A DNA stretch of 5,289 nucleotides, taken from assembly GCA_900555105.1 (NCBI GenBank), contig USJP01000142.1, positions 1-5,289 on the forward strand, in the 5' to 3' direction. Source of the stretch: an uncultured Coriobacteriaceae bacterium (lineage in GTDB: Bacteria > Actinomycetota > Coriobacteriia > Coriobacteriales > UMGS124). Positions 1 through 5,289 of the stretch are shown piece after piece. A program made the position numbers and the translations under genes. Under the pieces are notes generated by a model that was not told the DNA's origin, did no database searches, and saw only the letters and a program-made list of their open reading frames with translations. The number at the start of each line of letters is the position of its first letter. Within the stretch, counting starts at the first letter, position 1.

Positions 1-1339
1 CATCGACCACCAGGTAGCCGCCCTGCTCGTGCACGCGGCGGCCCAGCTCCTCGACAAAGCGCTGGCCCTCGACGTTGAACATGACCGTGCGCTGGTCAAG
101 ACGCATGTCGTCAAGGTACAGCAGAGCGCCGGTAGCAACGTCGCAGATGGGGTATGCCTGGATAAGGTCCATGTTGACCGTGTCGGCACCCACAGCCTGA
201 GCCATCTTGGTGCCCTCGCCCTGAGCGCCCACGCAGTCGGTGGAGTTGAACTGCGAACCGTAATCGGGGTTGGCCTCGGCGCGCATCTCAACGTTGGCGC
301 CAAAGCCGCCGGCAGCCATAATCACAGCGCGGCATGCAAACTCATACTGTGTGCCACTGACCGTGCTCTCGACCTTGATGCCAGCCACAGTGCCGTCGTC
401 GCCCATGACGAGCTCGACGGCCTTCATGTTCTTGACGAGCGTGAGGTTAGAGATGGTCTCGGCGCGACCGGTGAGCTTGGTGGTCATCTCATTGCCCTTG
501 TGACCCTTGGGGATCAGGGAGCGCTGGACGGAGTGGCCGCCGAAGAACAGCAGGTTGTGCTCCCAGGCAACGCCACCCTCATAGGTCAACCACTCGGCGG
601 CGTCGTACACGCCATTGGCGATGACGTTCACGAGGTCGGGGTCACCGACGTTGTCGCCGCCGGCCAACATGTCGGCAGCAAGCTGCTCGGGACTGTCCTC
701 GAGGCCCATATTGACCTGAATCCAGTTGCACGGCGTGGCCATCTCGCCGCCGGAAAGAGCAGTGGAACCACCGAAGACGCCGAGCTTCTCGAGCAGCAGG
801 ACAGACTTGCCCTTGTTGGCAGCGGAGATAGCAGCGGCAAAGCCAGCGCCGCCGGTACCCACGACAACGATGTCGTACGCGTCAGCAAGACCCTCGGGGT
901 CGGCAGGAGCAGCGTGGTCGCGCTTCTCCCAAGCGGTGACGTCCTCGCCGAGAACCTCAAGGGCGCCGGCGACGGCAAGCAGGAAAGCGGCGCTGGACAG
1001 TGTGGCGCCGGCGACGGTGTCGACGTTGAGCGTCTGGTTGTCAATGATGAGATCAGTAAGGGTCTCCATGGCCACGTCGCCCAGGCCCTTTGTCTCGTGC
1101 GAGTAGAGAACGTTGATGCGGACAATCTTGTCGTCTTCCATGACGACCTGAACGTTCATATGGCCGTTCTTACCAATGGCCTCGCCTACGGCGGCGCGGC
1201 CTACGCCCTCGCCCGCCTCATCGGCAAACGCCATGCCCGTGCCTGCCACTGTAAGTGCACCCATCGCGAGACCCGCGCCAGCCACGAAAACCCTGCGGGA
1301 AAGATGGGAAGCCTCACGAGCCATGGTTGTGAAAACCAT
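1..1339 (-). CDS. Tat-exported FMN/FAD flavoprotein reductase, fumarate/urocanate-reductase type (3' end outside window)
   Basis: This is probably an extracytoplasmic reductase that passes electrons from FMN to FAD to an organic acceptor in anaerobic respiration. Only the first 446 residues are visible. Residues 11-39 form a Tat signal: twin arginines R15-R16 in LSRRVFV, a hydrophobic stretch, then AFA before D40 as a cleavage site. Residues ~45-130 are an FMN-binding domain with the motif DTVAGATLSS (107-116); T113 is the expected covalent FMN site, although the usual Ser/Thr before GA is Ala here. The FAD domain begins at ~155 with DIVVVGTGGAG (GxGxxG 161-166) and ends its first fold at LLLEK (E184). 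Y396 in IQAYP lies where fumarate reductases have the substrate His, and R435 in ELGRR fits the catalytic Arg. No haem CxxCH motif is seen. The start at 1339 is preceded by AAAGGGG at good spacing; ATG 1324 lacks one. It is divergent from the LuxR gene. The family is secure; the substrate is unknown. Confidence 0.92.
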   Translation of the reverse strand, partial: MVFTTMAREASHLSRRVFVAGAGLAMGALTVAGTGMAFADEAGEGVGRAAVGEAIGKNGHMNVQVVMEDDKIVRINVLYSHETKGLGDVAMETLTDLIIDNQTLNVDTVAGATLSSAAFLLAVAGALEVLGEDVTAWEKRDHAAPADPEGLADAYDIVVVGTGGAGFAAAISAANKGKSVLLLEKLGVFGGSTALSGGEMATPCNWIQVNMGLEDSPEQLAADMLAGGDNVGDPDLVNVIANGVYDAAEWLTYEGGVAWEHNLLFFGGHSVQRSLIPKGHKGNEMTTKLTGRAETISNLTLVKNMKAVELVMGDDGTVAGIKVESTVSGTQYEFACRAVIMAAGGFGANVEMRAEANPDYGSQFNSTDCVGAQGEGTKMAQAVGADTVNMDLIQAYPICDVATGALLYLDDMRLDQRTVMFNVEGQRFVEELGRRVHEQGGYLVVD

Positions 1340-1345
1340 AACGAT

Positions 1346-1352
1346 CCCCTTT
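1346..1352 (-). promoter_or_regulatory. Ribosome binding site of the left flavoprotein
   Basis: On the minus strand, AAAGGGG is followed by six bases (ATCGTT) and then the ATG at 1339. It decides the start in favour of 1339 over the in-frame ATG at 1324, which has no purine-rich stretch at the right distance. Confidence 0.7.
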
Positions 1353-1368
1353 CGTTGCGGCGACTCTC

Positions 1369-1397
1369 CCTATAAGCCGCCTGCTTGGTGTGCTTGG
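1369..1397 (-). promoter_or_regulatory. Possible promoter core of the left flavoprotein with CCAAGCA direct repeat
   Basis: On the minus strand, TATAGG (1369-1374) is the best -10-like hexamer near this gene and would put transcription start about 25 bases before the ATG. No recognisable -35 box lies 16-18 bases upstream. Instead CCAAGCA occurs twice, 9 bp apart (1382-1388 and 1391-1397 as TGCTTGG on the plus strand), overlapping where a -35 would sit. A weak -35 would suit an activator-dependent promoter. The -10 match is only four of six, so this is tentative. Confidence 0.3.
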
Positions 1398-1480
1398 CGC
1401 CATCGAGCCGGATTCACCTCGACTTGCTGCGCCTAAAACCACCGTATGACCACCAAATGCAAAAGGCCAGCTCGGAGGGG

Positions 1481-1501
1481 GTTTAAAGTCTTAAACCTTG
1501 C
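1481..1501. promoter_or_regulatory. Candidate operator 1 (palindrome within a direct repeat)
   Basis: GTTTAAAGTCTTAAAC (1481-1496) has inverted 6-bp arms GTTTAA/TTAAAC around four bases and is followed by CTTGC. The 21-bp unit recurs at 1515-1535 with only two differences. It is an AT-rich symmetrical site in a GC-rich intergenic region between divergent genes, the size expected for a dimeric helix-turn-helix protein. The likely binder is the adjacent LuxR-type regulator, but that is inference. Confidence 0.6.
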
Positions 1502-1514
1502 TCCCTTTACCCCT

Positions 1515-1535
1515 GTTTAAACTTTTAAACCTTGC
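1515..1535. promoter_or_regulatory. Candidate operator 2 (palindrome within a direct repeat)
   Basis: GTTTAAACTTTTAAAC (1515-1530) has perfect 7-bp arms GTTTAAA/TTTAAAC around two bases and is followed by CTTGC, as in copy 1. The two copies are 34 bp apart centre to centre, a little over three helical turns, so bound dimers would lie roughly on one DNA face. A weaker partial copy of the tail, AAACCTGC, lies at 1555-1562. Confidence 0.6.
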
Positions 1536-1584
1536 CGAAAGCACCCCCATGTGCAAACCTGCAAGTGGGTAAGGGCGGGTTCTG

Positions 1585-1613
1585 TTCAAAAATTTCCAAT
1601 GCGGTGGTATCTT
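1585..1613 (+). promoter_or_regulatory. Possible promoter of the LuxR-family regulator
   Basis: TTCAAA (1585-1590) and TATCTT (1608-1613) are separated by 17 bp, each matching the sigma-70 consensus at four of six positions. This would start transcription near 1620, about 45 bases before the chosen ATG and 50 bases downstream of the second palindrome. It is a weak match. Confidence 0.35.
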
Positions 1614-1651
1614 GCTGTGGCATATGTCGTGCGAAGTACTACATGCGCAGA

Positions 1652-1661
1652 CAAGAAGGGA
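1652..1661 (+). promoter_or_regulatory. Ribosome binding site of the LuxR-family regulator
   Basis: The purine-rich run CAAGAAGGGA contains GAAGGGAG-type Shine-Dalgarno sequence about five to seven bases before ATG 1667. This selects 1667 over the in-frame ATGs at 1643 and 1532, which have no such element. Confidence 0.65.
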
Positions 1662-1666
1662 GTGCC

Positions 1667-3091
1667 ATGGGGGAACGAGCGCGACAATGGAAAAATCTCC
1701 TGGGCCGCGTCTTGTTGCTGCCCGTGTCCTTTCTGGGCGTTGGCCTCTACCGCGCCTGGCTTTCCATCTTCTTCCGATACGGCGCCTATCCCGGCATGGA
1801 CGTTTCTGACTACGCGCTGTTCGAGGTCTGCATCGGCATAGCATGTCTGGCCGCCGCATATTGGTGGCGCAAGATCGTTCCCCTGTGGTCAAACAATCGC
1901 ATACTGATACTTGCGGGTGCCAGCATGGTCGTAGGCTCGATTGCCTGCGCTATCTGGTCGTTCGCGTTGCCGCTCGTGCTTATAAAGCATATTGGCCTCG
2001 CCATCGCAGGCGTTGGCCTGGGCATAGCCATCCTCGTGTGGTGCGAGTTCTACGGCGCGCTCAACCCCATGCGCGTCGCCTTGTACCATGCGGCCAGCAT
2101 CTTCTTCGGCGAGATGCTCTGCTGTTTCTTCATGGCCGTGAAACCCGAAGGCCTTGTCGCCATGTCGGTCGTACTGCCGGTGCTCTCGCTATGGTGGGCA
2201 CGCCGTGCGGTGCTCACGCTGCCTGAAGACGACCGGCCGCAGGTGCAGACCAAGCTGTGTGCGCACAACATTCCCTGGAAGCCTATCGCGCTCATGGCAA
2301 CATGCACGTTTGCAACCGGCTTCACCGCCCTACCCGATCAGCCTATCGTGTTGGGCAACATCACCGGCGCAGGCTTTGCCTGCCTTCTCGTGTTCTTCGG
2401 CTCGCTGTCCACCTCGCGCTGGTTCAACTTCGACACCATCTATCGCGTAGCGTTCCCGCTTATGATTGTCGGGCTGCTCCTTGTCATGCCCCTGCTCGAG
2501 CGCGCGCCGCAGCTCACTGCGGCTTGCTATGACGCCGGCTACACCATGCTCTCCATGTTCATCATGATCATCTTGAGCAACATCACGTACCGCTTCGGCC
2601 TCAACGCCATCTGGCTCAACGGCATTGAGCGCGGCATTCGCTACCTGGTCGAAGCGCTGGGCTGGGGTGCCTATGCCCTTTCGAGCAGCGTTTTGCCTTC
2701 TGGAGCGAACTCTGTCGTGCACGCCATCGTGATGGTTGCCGTCACGATCATGTTCCTCGCCATCGTGTTCCAGGAGAAAAGCCTCTCGGCCCGCTGGGGC
2801 ATCAGCCTGCGCGCCGAGACCTTGGAGGACGAAGTAGACGCCTTTGCACCCGGCCAGCTTTCCATGCGCGTGTCCGATCTTTCCAAGCGCTTCGGCCTAT
2901 CCGATCGCGAGGAAGAGGTGCTCCAACTCATGGTGCGCGGCGTTCCTCTCGCCCAGATGGAGGAGCAATTGTTCGTAGCCCGCGGCACCATCAAAGCCCA
3001 CACGAGCCACATCTACCGCAAGTGCAATGTCCAAGGCAAGGACGAGCTTTTCGGCCTGCTCGGCATCGACGGCGAATACCCCGAGCGATAG
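1667..3091 (+). CDS. Membrane-embedded LuxR-family transcriptional regulator
   Basis: This 474-residue protein joins an integral membrane domain to a C-terminal LuxR-type helix-turn-helix. Residues ~10-370 contain about 12 hydrophobic segments (for example VLLLPVSFLGVGL, IGLAIAGVGLGIAILVW, MLSMFIMIILS and IVMVAVTIMFLAIVF), like a transporter-sized sensor. After a linker (~371-400), the DNA-binding domain runs from LSDREEEVLQLMVRG through MEEQLFVARGTIKAHTSHIY to CNVQGKDEL. It keeps the family's hallmarks: the RE pair, a Gly before helix 2, T-I-K-x-H in the recognition helix, IYRK, and a Lys-Asp-Glu-Leu end. No phosphorylatable receiver domain is present. This architecture is abundant in Eggerthella and relatives, where such proteins control neighbouring reductase or dehydroxylase genes. 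It is divergent from the left flavoprotein and shares the paired palindromes with it, so it is likely its activator (inference). The ligand cannot be told from sequence. It converges with the ATPase gene downstream. Confidence 0.93.
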   Translation: MGERARQWKNLLGRVLLLPVSFLGVGLYRAWLSIFFRYGAYPGMDVSDYALFEVCIGIACLAAAYWWRKIVPLWSNNRILILAGASMVVGSIACAIWSFALPLVLIKHIGLAIAGVGLGIAILVWCEFYGALNPMRVALYHAASIFFGEMLCCFFMAVKPEGLVAMSVVLPVLSLWWARRAVLTLPEDDRPQVQTKLCAHNIPWKPIALMATCTFATGFTALPDQPIVLGNITGAGFACLLVFFGSLSTSRWFNFDTIYRVAFPLMIVGLLLVMPLLERAPQLTAACYDAGYTMLSMFIMIILSNITYRFGLNAIWLNGIERGIRYLVEALGWGAYALSSSVLPSGANSVVHAIVMVAVTIMFLAIVFQEKSLSARWGISLRAETLEDEVDAFAPGQLSMRVSDLSKRFGLSDREEEVLQLMVRGVPLAQMEEQLFVARGTIKAHTSHIYRKCNVQGKDELFGLLGIDGEYPER

Positions 3092-3103
3092 ATTACTGCA
3101 ACG

Positions 3104-3127
3104 AAAAGGGTGCCACCGGAGGCGCCC
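3104..3127 (-). terminator. Possible intrinsic terminator of the ATPase gene
   Basis: On the minus strand GGGCGCC (3121-3127) can pair with GGCACCC (3108-3114) around a six-base loop, with one C-A mismatch, and is followed directly by TTTT (3104-3107). It lies about 120 bases after the ATPase stop. Read on the plus strand the same arms pair with a G-U in place of the mismatch but no T-run follows, so it serves the regulator gene less well. Confidence 0.4.
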
Positions 3128-3174
3128 CCTGGCCGCCCGACGTGGGTGGGACACGACACAAATCCCCCGACGTC

Positions 3175-3211
3175 CCCTCCCGGGCACGTCTTCGACGCCA
3201 GTGCGGGAGGG
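3175..3211. other. GC-rich stem-loop in the convergent gap
   Basis: CCCTCCCG (3175-3182) pairs perfectly with CGGGAGGG (3204-3211). Further in, CAC (3185-3187) pairs with GTG (3201-3203) beyond a two-base bulge. No T-run follows on either strand, so it is not a canonical intrinsic terminator. It could block transcription from both convergent genes or protect a 3' end. The rest of the 3092-3244 gap holds a direct repeat, CCCGACGT at 3136-3143 and 3166-3173, and no gene. Confidence 0.5.
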
Positions 3212-3244
3212 ATTGCAGCCGGGGGCTACCTGTTCATTGTTTTC

Positions 3245-4399
3245 CTAAAAACCCCACTGCTGAGCTAGGACTGCTTCACTTTCCTTCGGGTGAGTCTCCA
3301 ACATATAAGCTTGCAAATATGGGACGTTAAACATGAGCTCACCATACCCGGTACTCACAACAAGGCCCTCGCGTATCAGCTCGTCGCGAGCGAAGCTCGT
3401 AGCCTTCTGCGTCTTGGAAAGGGCCTCTGCCACGTCACGCGTGCGAACGGTACGGTTCGTCTGCACGACTTTTGCCATTGCACTTAAATACTCACCAGAA
3501 GAAGACGGCAATGCCTCCACAATAGGCCGGAGCGCCCGTCGCTCATAGGCCGCCAAAATAGCAGGAAAAGCTTGTTCAACGTCTTCTTGTGAAATGGCAT
3601 AGGAGCCATGCGACGCTTTCTCGTTCGCCAAAGCGACAAGGTAGTAACCGGCAAGTTGGATGAAGTACGGGTGTCCATAACTTTTCGAAACAAGCAGATC
3701 GTGAGCTTGGTCAGACAACGATAGACCTTTTGTCCTGGAGAATGCCTCGGCTATTGCAGCACTCGCCTCCTTTGGAGCAAAGACCCCCAAGCGTTCGTGT
3801 ACCGCCCGACGCATGAACGTGCACCCCTCGTATTGAATAACTTTCTCATGAGCATACGGCAGACCCGCAACCGCAAGAATGATGTTGAATCCCTTGCGCG
3901 AGGCCATTTGAAACGCACCACATATAACAGACAGGTCTTGCAGAGAAATCTTTTGAATCTCATCAACCGAGACGAAAACGCCCTTCTTCGACTGTCTGCA
4001 CGCCTCAAGAAACAGTACCTCGACGTCATCAATGCTGTTCACAACCGTTTTAGATGACGCGGGGCCACTGATATGCCCGCCACTGCCAAAAACGTTGATC
4101 TCAATCTCAGGGCTCATGGTCTTGGTAGCCGAGCCATGGCGCACAAGCCCGCGTGTAAAGCCGACAAGCGCCTTCTCAGCGTTGAGGTCGATAGTTTGCC
4201 AACCCGCCTCGGTCGCCATTTGGGAAAACTGTTCAAGAAGCGCCGTCTTGCCGCACCCGCGGTTACCTGTGATAAAGAGCGCACGGTCTTCGCTCCCCCG
4301 GTCAACAAGCGCGTAAGAGAACCTGCTCAAAAGCTCTTTACGTCCAAAAAAGAAATCAGGCTTGCCACCAAATACCGGAACAAACGGATTCTCAAACAT
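3245..4399 (-). CDS. AAA-type ATP-binding protein with C-terminal winged-helix-like region
   Basis: This is a 384-residue soluble ATPase related to the archaeal ATPase/AAA_16 (Orc1/Cdc6-like) group. Walker A is GNRGCGKT (45-52), Walker B is VFVSVDE (141-147), and a sensor-like AVAGLP follows at ~176-181. YGHPYFIQLAGYYL in the lid region is typical of this group. The last ~80 residues, with TRDVAEALSK, SFARDELIREGLV and a GELMFNVPYLQAYM wing-like end, resemble a winged helix for DNA or partner binding. No signal peptide or membrane segment is seen. The opening MFENPFVP...FFFGRKELL is the usual family N-terminus, and a strong Shine-Dalgarno fixes the start. Members are common in Actinobacteria but their role is mostly unknown; proposals include regulatory or defence functions. 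It stands alone, converging with the LuxR gene, and is visibly less GC-rich than the flavoproteins, suggesting later acquisition. The family is confident; the function is not. Confidence 0.9.
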   Translation of the reverse strand: MFENPFVPVFGGKPDFFFGRKELLSRFSYALVDRGSEDRALFITGNRGCGKTALLEQFSQMATEAGWQTIDLNAEKALVGFTRGLVRHGSATKTMSPEIEINVFGSGGHISGPASSKTVVNSIDDVEVLFLEACRQSKKGVFVSVDEIQKISLQDLSVICGAFQMASRKGFNIILAVAGLPYAHEKVIQYEGCTFMRRAVHERLGVFAPKEASAAIAEAFSRTKGLSLSDQAHDLLVSKSYGHPYFIQLAGYYLVALANEKASHGSYAISQEDVEQAFPAILAAYERRALRPIVEALPSSSGEYLSAMAKVVQTNRTVRTRDVAEALSKTQKATSFARDELIREGLVVSTGYGELMFNVPYLQAYMLETHPKESEAVLAQQWGF

Positions 4400-4403
4400 A
4401 ATG

Positions 4404-4410
4404 TCTCCTC
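4404..4410 (-). promoter_or_regulatory. Ribosome binding site of the ATPase gene
   Basis: GAGGAGA on the minus strand lies four bases (CATT) before ATG 4399. It is a near-consensus Shine-Dalgarno and fixes this start. Confidence 0.75.
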
Positions 4411-4431
4411 ACTGCGCATAGTACAAGAGAC

Positions 4432-4488
4432 ATCATACAGCAAATTCTATGGGTTCTAAAAATCTAAGAAATCTAGTCATACTGTCAA
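4432..4488 (-). promoter_or_regulatory. Candidate promoters of the ATPase gene in an AT-rich leader
   Basis: Two sigma-70-like pairs lie on the minus strand. The nearer has -35 TTTAGA (4455-4460), 17 bp, and -10 TATGAT (4432-4437, five of six). The farther has a perfect -35 TTGACA (4483-4488), 16 bp, and -10 TAGATT (4461-4466, four of six). Both would give a short 5' leader ending in the strong ribosome binding site. The surrounding ~90 bases are strikingly AT-rich compared with the rest of the window. Confidence 0.5.
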
Positions 4489-4508
4489 AATCTATGGAAG
4501 TATTTTGA

Positions 4509-4612
4509 GAACGCTACATCATCCGCAATGCCATGTGCGCCAGTAACTCCTTGACCCCTCGCGCATCAACGCCGACCTCGATGAGATCCAGGAGATGTTC
4601 AAGACGTACTAG
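4509..4612 (+). pseudogene. Possible decayed 3' end of an unidentified gene, with a frameshift
   Basis: Reading the plus strand from 4509 gives ERYIIRNAMCASNSLTPR. Skipping the two bases at 4563-4564 continues as INADLDEIQEMFKTY, ending at TAG 4610-4612. The joint lies in CGCGC, where a two-base duplication would explain the shift. The second part has the charged, amphipathic character of a real protein C-terminus, while each single frame ends quickly or degenerates. No start, ribosome binding site or recognisable domain is present, and I cannot name the family. Chance is a real alternative at 34 residues. Confidence 0.3.
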
Positions 4613-4768
4613 AAACCATCAGCATTCAAACCGTCGCATGCCACCGCGGCCCCAGGCGGACCCGCATCGTCTCGAGATCCCACTCGGGGCTGCTCACATG
4701 CAAAAGCGCTCGCCCGCCCCATGGGGGACAGACGGGCACTTGTTCGTGCACGCCTATGGGTTCAGTGC
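4613..4768. other. Intergenic stretch without a recognisable gene
   Basis: Together with the AT-rich leader and the possible gene remnant, this completes a gap of about 370 bases between the ATPase start and the right flavoprotein stop. The base composition returns to GC-rich here. Short open frames exist but none has a convincing ribosome binding site or protein-like sequence. The only structured element is the hairpin at 4712-4737. Confidence 0.6.
4702..4737 (-). terminator. Possible terminator of the right flavoprotein gene
   Basis: On the minus strand GCCCG (4733-4737) pairs with CGGGC (4712-4716), and CCCC with GGGG inside it around the loop CAT; a five-base bulge sits on one side. TTTT (4702-4705) follows six bases after the stem. 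It begins 32 bases past the stop codon, a normal place for a terminator, but the bulge and short, displaced T-run make it a weak case. Confidence 0.35.
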
Positions 4769-5289
4769 TTAACCAACGTAGTCAGCGGCATTGTTACCGG
4801 CGATGCGACCAAAGACGTAGATGTCGGACATCGAGGTGGAACCGAGGCGGTTGGTGCCGATCTTGCCGCCAGCGTTCTCACCGGCTGCGTACAGACCGGG
4901 GATGGGATTGCCCTCAGCATCGAGAACCTCTGCCCCAGTGTTGATGCGCAGGCCACCCATGGTGTAGTGAACAGCGGGCTTGTAGGTCATGATGTAGTAG
5001 GGCGGAGTGTCGATACGGGACAGCTTGCCGCGATAGTTGAAGTCAGTGTCCTCGCCAGCGTCGGCCATTTCGTTCCAGTGAGCCAGGGTCTCCTTGAGGG
5101 CCTCGGCGTCGATGCCGAAGGGTTCGCAACACTCCTCGATGGTGTCAGCCTTGACGCACAGGCCGCGGGAGCTGAGGTTCTCGAACTCGTCGTAGTGGAA
5201 CTCGACGACGCGAGTCTCGTCGGCAGCGGCCTGGTCCCAGATCTCGTAGGCACACTCGCCGGTCTGGGCGAGAATGGCGGGAGACAGGA
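4769..5289 (-). CDS. Flavoprotein reductase, fumarate-reductase-type FAD protein (C-terminal part; 5' end outside window)
   Basis: This is the last ~173 residues of a second FAD flavoprotein of the flavocytochrome c/fumarate-reductase superfamily. The visible part opens with LSPAILAQTGECAYEIWDQ, the segment that follows the catalytic Arg in this family. It continues to KPAVHYTMGGLRINTGAEV, then PIPGLYAAGENAGG and GTNRLGSTSMSDIYVFGRIAG, ending NNAADYVG. The His in VHYTMGG and the Arg in NRLG are exactly 40 residues apart, the spacing I recall for His504 and Arg544 that bind substrate carboxylate in Shewanella fumarate reductase. The GLYAAGE segment contributes to FAD binding. The N-terminus, and thus any Tat signal or FMN domain, is outside the window. 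It has the same strand and superfamily as the left flavoprotein, but the visible parts do not overlap, so their relatedness cannot be measured here. The substrate is unknown. Confidence 0.93.
   Translation of the reverse strand, partial: LSPAILAQTGECAYEIWDQAAADETRVVEFHYDEFENLSSRGLCVKADTIEECCEPFGIDAEALKETLAHWNEMADAGEDTDFNYRGKLSRIDTPPYYIMTYKPAVHYTMGGLRINTGAEVLDAEGNPIPGLYAAGENAGGKIGTNRLGSTSMSDIYVFGRIAGNNAADYVG

Noticed and set aside
29..1375. A 448-residue open frame on the plus strand
   Set aside because: It is antisense to the flavoprotein, whose Tat, FMN and FAD motifs are unmistakable. The plus-strand product is low-complexity and domain-free, a common shadow of GC-rich genes.
1532..1666. 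A longer LuxR-family protein starting at ATG 1532 or 1643
   Set aside because: The extra residues are not protein-like for the family, neither start has a ribosome binding site, and the extension would run through the second operator's edge and the candidate promoter. ATG 1667 has a good Shine-Dalgarno.
2330..2722. A 130-residue minus-strand open frame inside the LuxR gene, and similar frames at 1810-2325 and 2671-3187
   Set aside because: They overlap the clearly coding membrane and helix-turn-helix regions and show no motif, so they are shadows.
3022..3330. A 102-residue plus-strand open frame spanning the convergent gap
   Set aside because: It overlaps the LuxR recognition helix and the ATPase end in other frames and has low-complexity Arg/Pro content with no start signal.
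4533..4772. A 79-residue plus-strand open frame as an intact small gene
   Set aside because: It has no ribosome binding site, its product after the first 15 residues is Arg/Pro-rich low complexity, and it overlaps the end of the right flavoprotein. Only the possible remnant at 4509-4612 looks protein-like.
1..5289. The two flavoprotein pieces as halves of one gene split by an insertion
   Set aside because: On the minus strand the C-terminal piece comes before the N-terminal piece, and each has its own proper end (stop at 4769, Tat signal start at 1339). They are two genes of one superfamily.
1..5289. tRNA, rRNA, CRISPR array, insertion sequence ends or attachment site
   Set aside because: No cloverleaf, regularly spaced repeats, transposase motif or terminal inverted repeats could be found by eye; the only repeats are the short ones reported.

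Overview
The window looks like a GC-rich, obligately anaerobic gut actinobacterium of the Coriobacteriia, most likely Eggerthellaceae (Eggerthella, Slackia, Gordonibacter or a relative). This is inferred from two signature families side by side: a Tat-exported FMN/FAD flavoprotein of the fumarate/urocanate-reductase type, and a roughly 12-helix membrane protein with a C-terminal LuxR-type DNA-binding domain. Both families are strongly expanded in these bacteria. No rRNA, tRNA or other taxonomic marker is present, so the placement is tentative.

Layout from left to right. (1) 1-1339, minus strand: the N-terminal 446 residues of a flavoprotein reductase (Tat signal, FMN-binding domain, FAD domain). 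It runs off the left edge. (2) 1340-1666: a divergent intergenic region carrying two near-identical 21-bp direct repeats, each containing a 16-bp palindrome. This is the best operator candidate in the window. (3) 1667-3091, plus strand: the membrane LuxR-family regulator, 474 residues. (4) 3092-3244: a GC-rich convergent gap with two stem-loops. (5) 3245-4399, minus strand: a complete 384-residue AAA-type ATPase with a C-terminal winged-helix-like region and a strong Shine-Dalgarno, preceded by an unusually AT-rich leader. (6) 4400-4768: a noncoding stretch with candidate promoters for the ATPase, what looks like a decayed gene end (4509-4612) and a possible terminator. (7) 4769-5289, minus strand: the C-terminal ~173 residues of a second flavoprotein of the same superfamily, running off the right edge.

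How the parts may work together (inference): in Eggerthella, membrane LuxR regulators encoded next to reductase or dehydroxylase genes control them in response to the substrate. Here the regulator is transcribed divergently from the left flavoprotein, and the paired palindromes lie between the two starts, about 140-190 bp from each. The simplest reading is a substrate-responsive anaerobic respiration module whose regulator senses a small molecule at the membrane and switches on an exported reductase. At the position where fumarate reductases carry a substrate-binding His, the left flavoprotein has Tyr (Y396), as in urocanate reductase. The acceptor is therefore probably not fumarate. The ATPase looks like an accessory gene between two reductase loci rather than part of the pathway.
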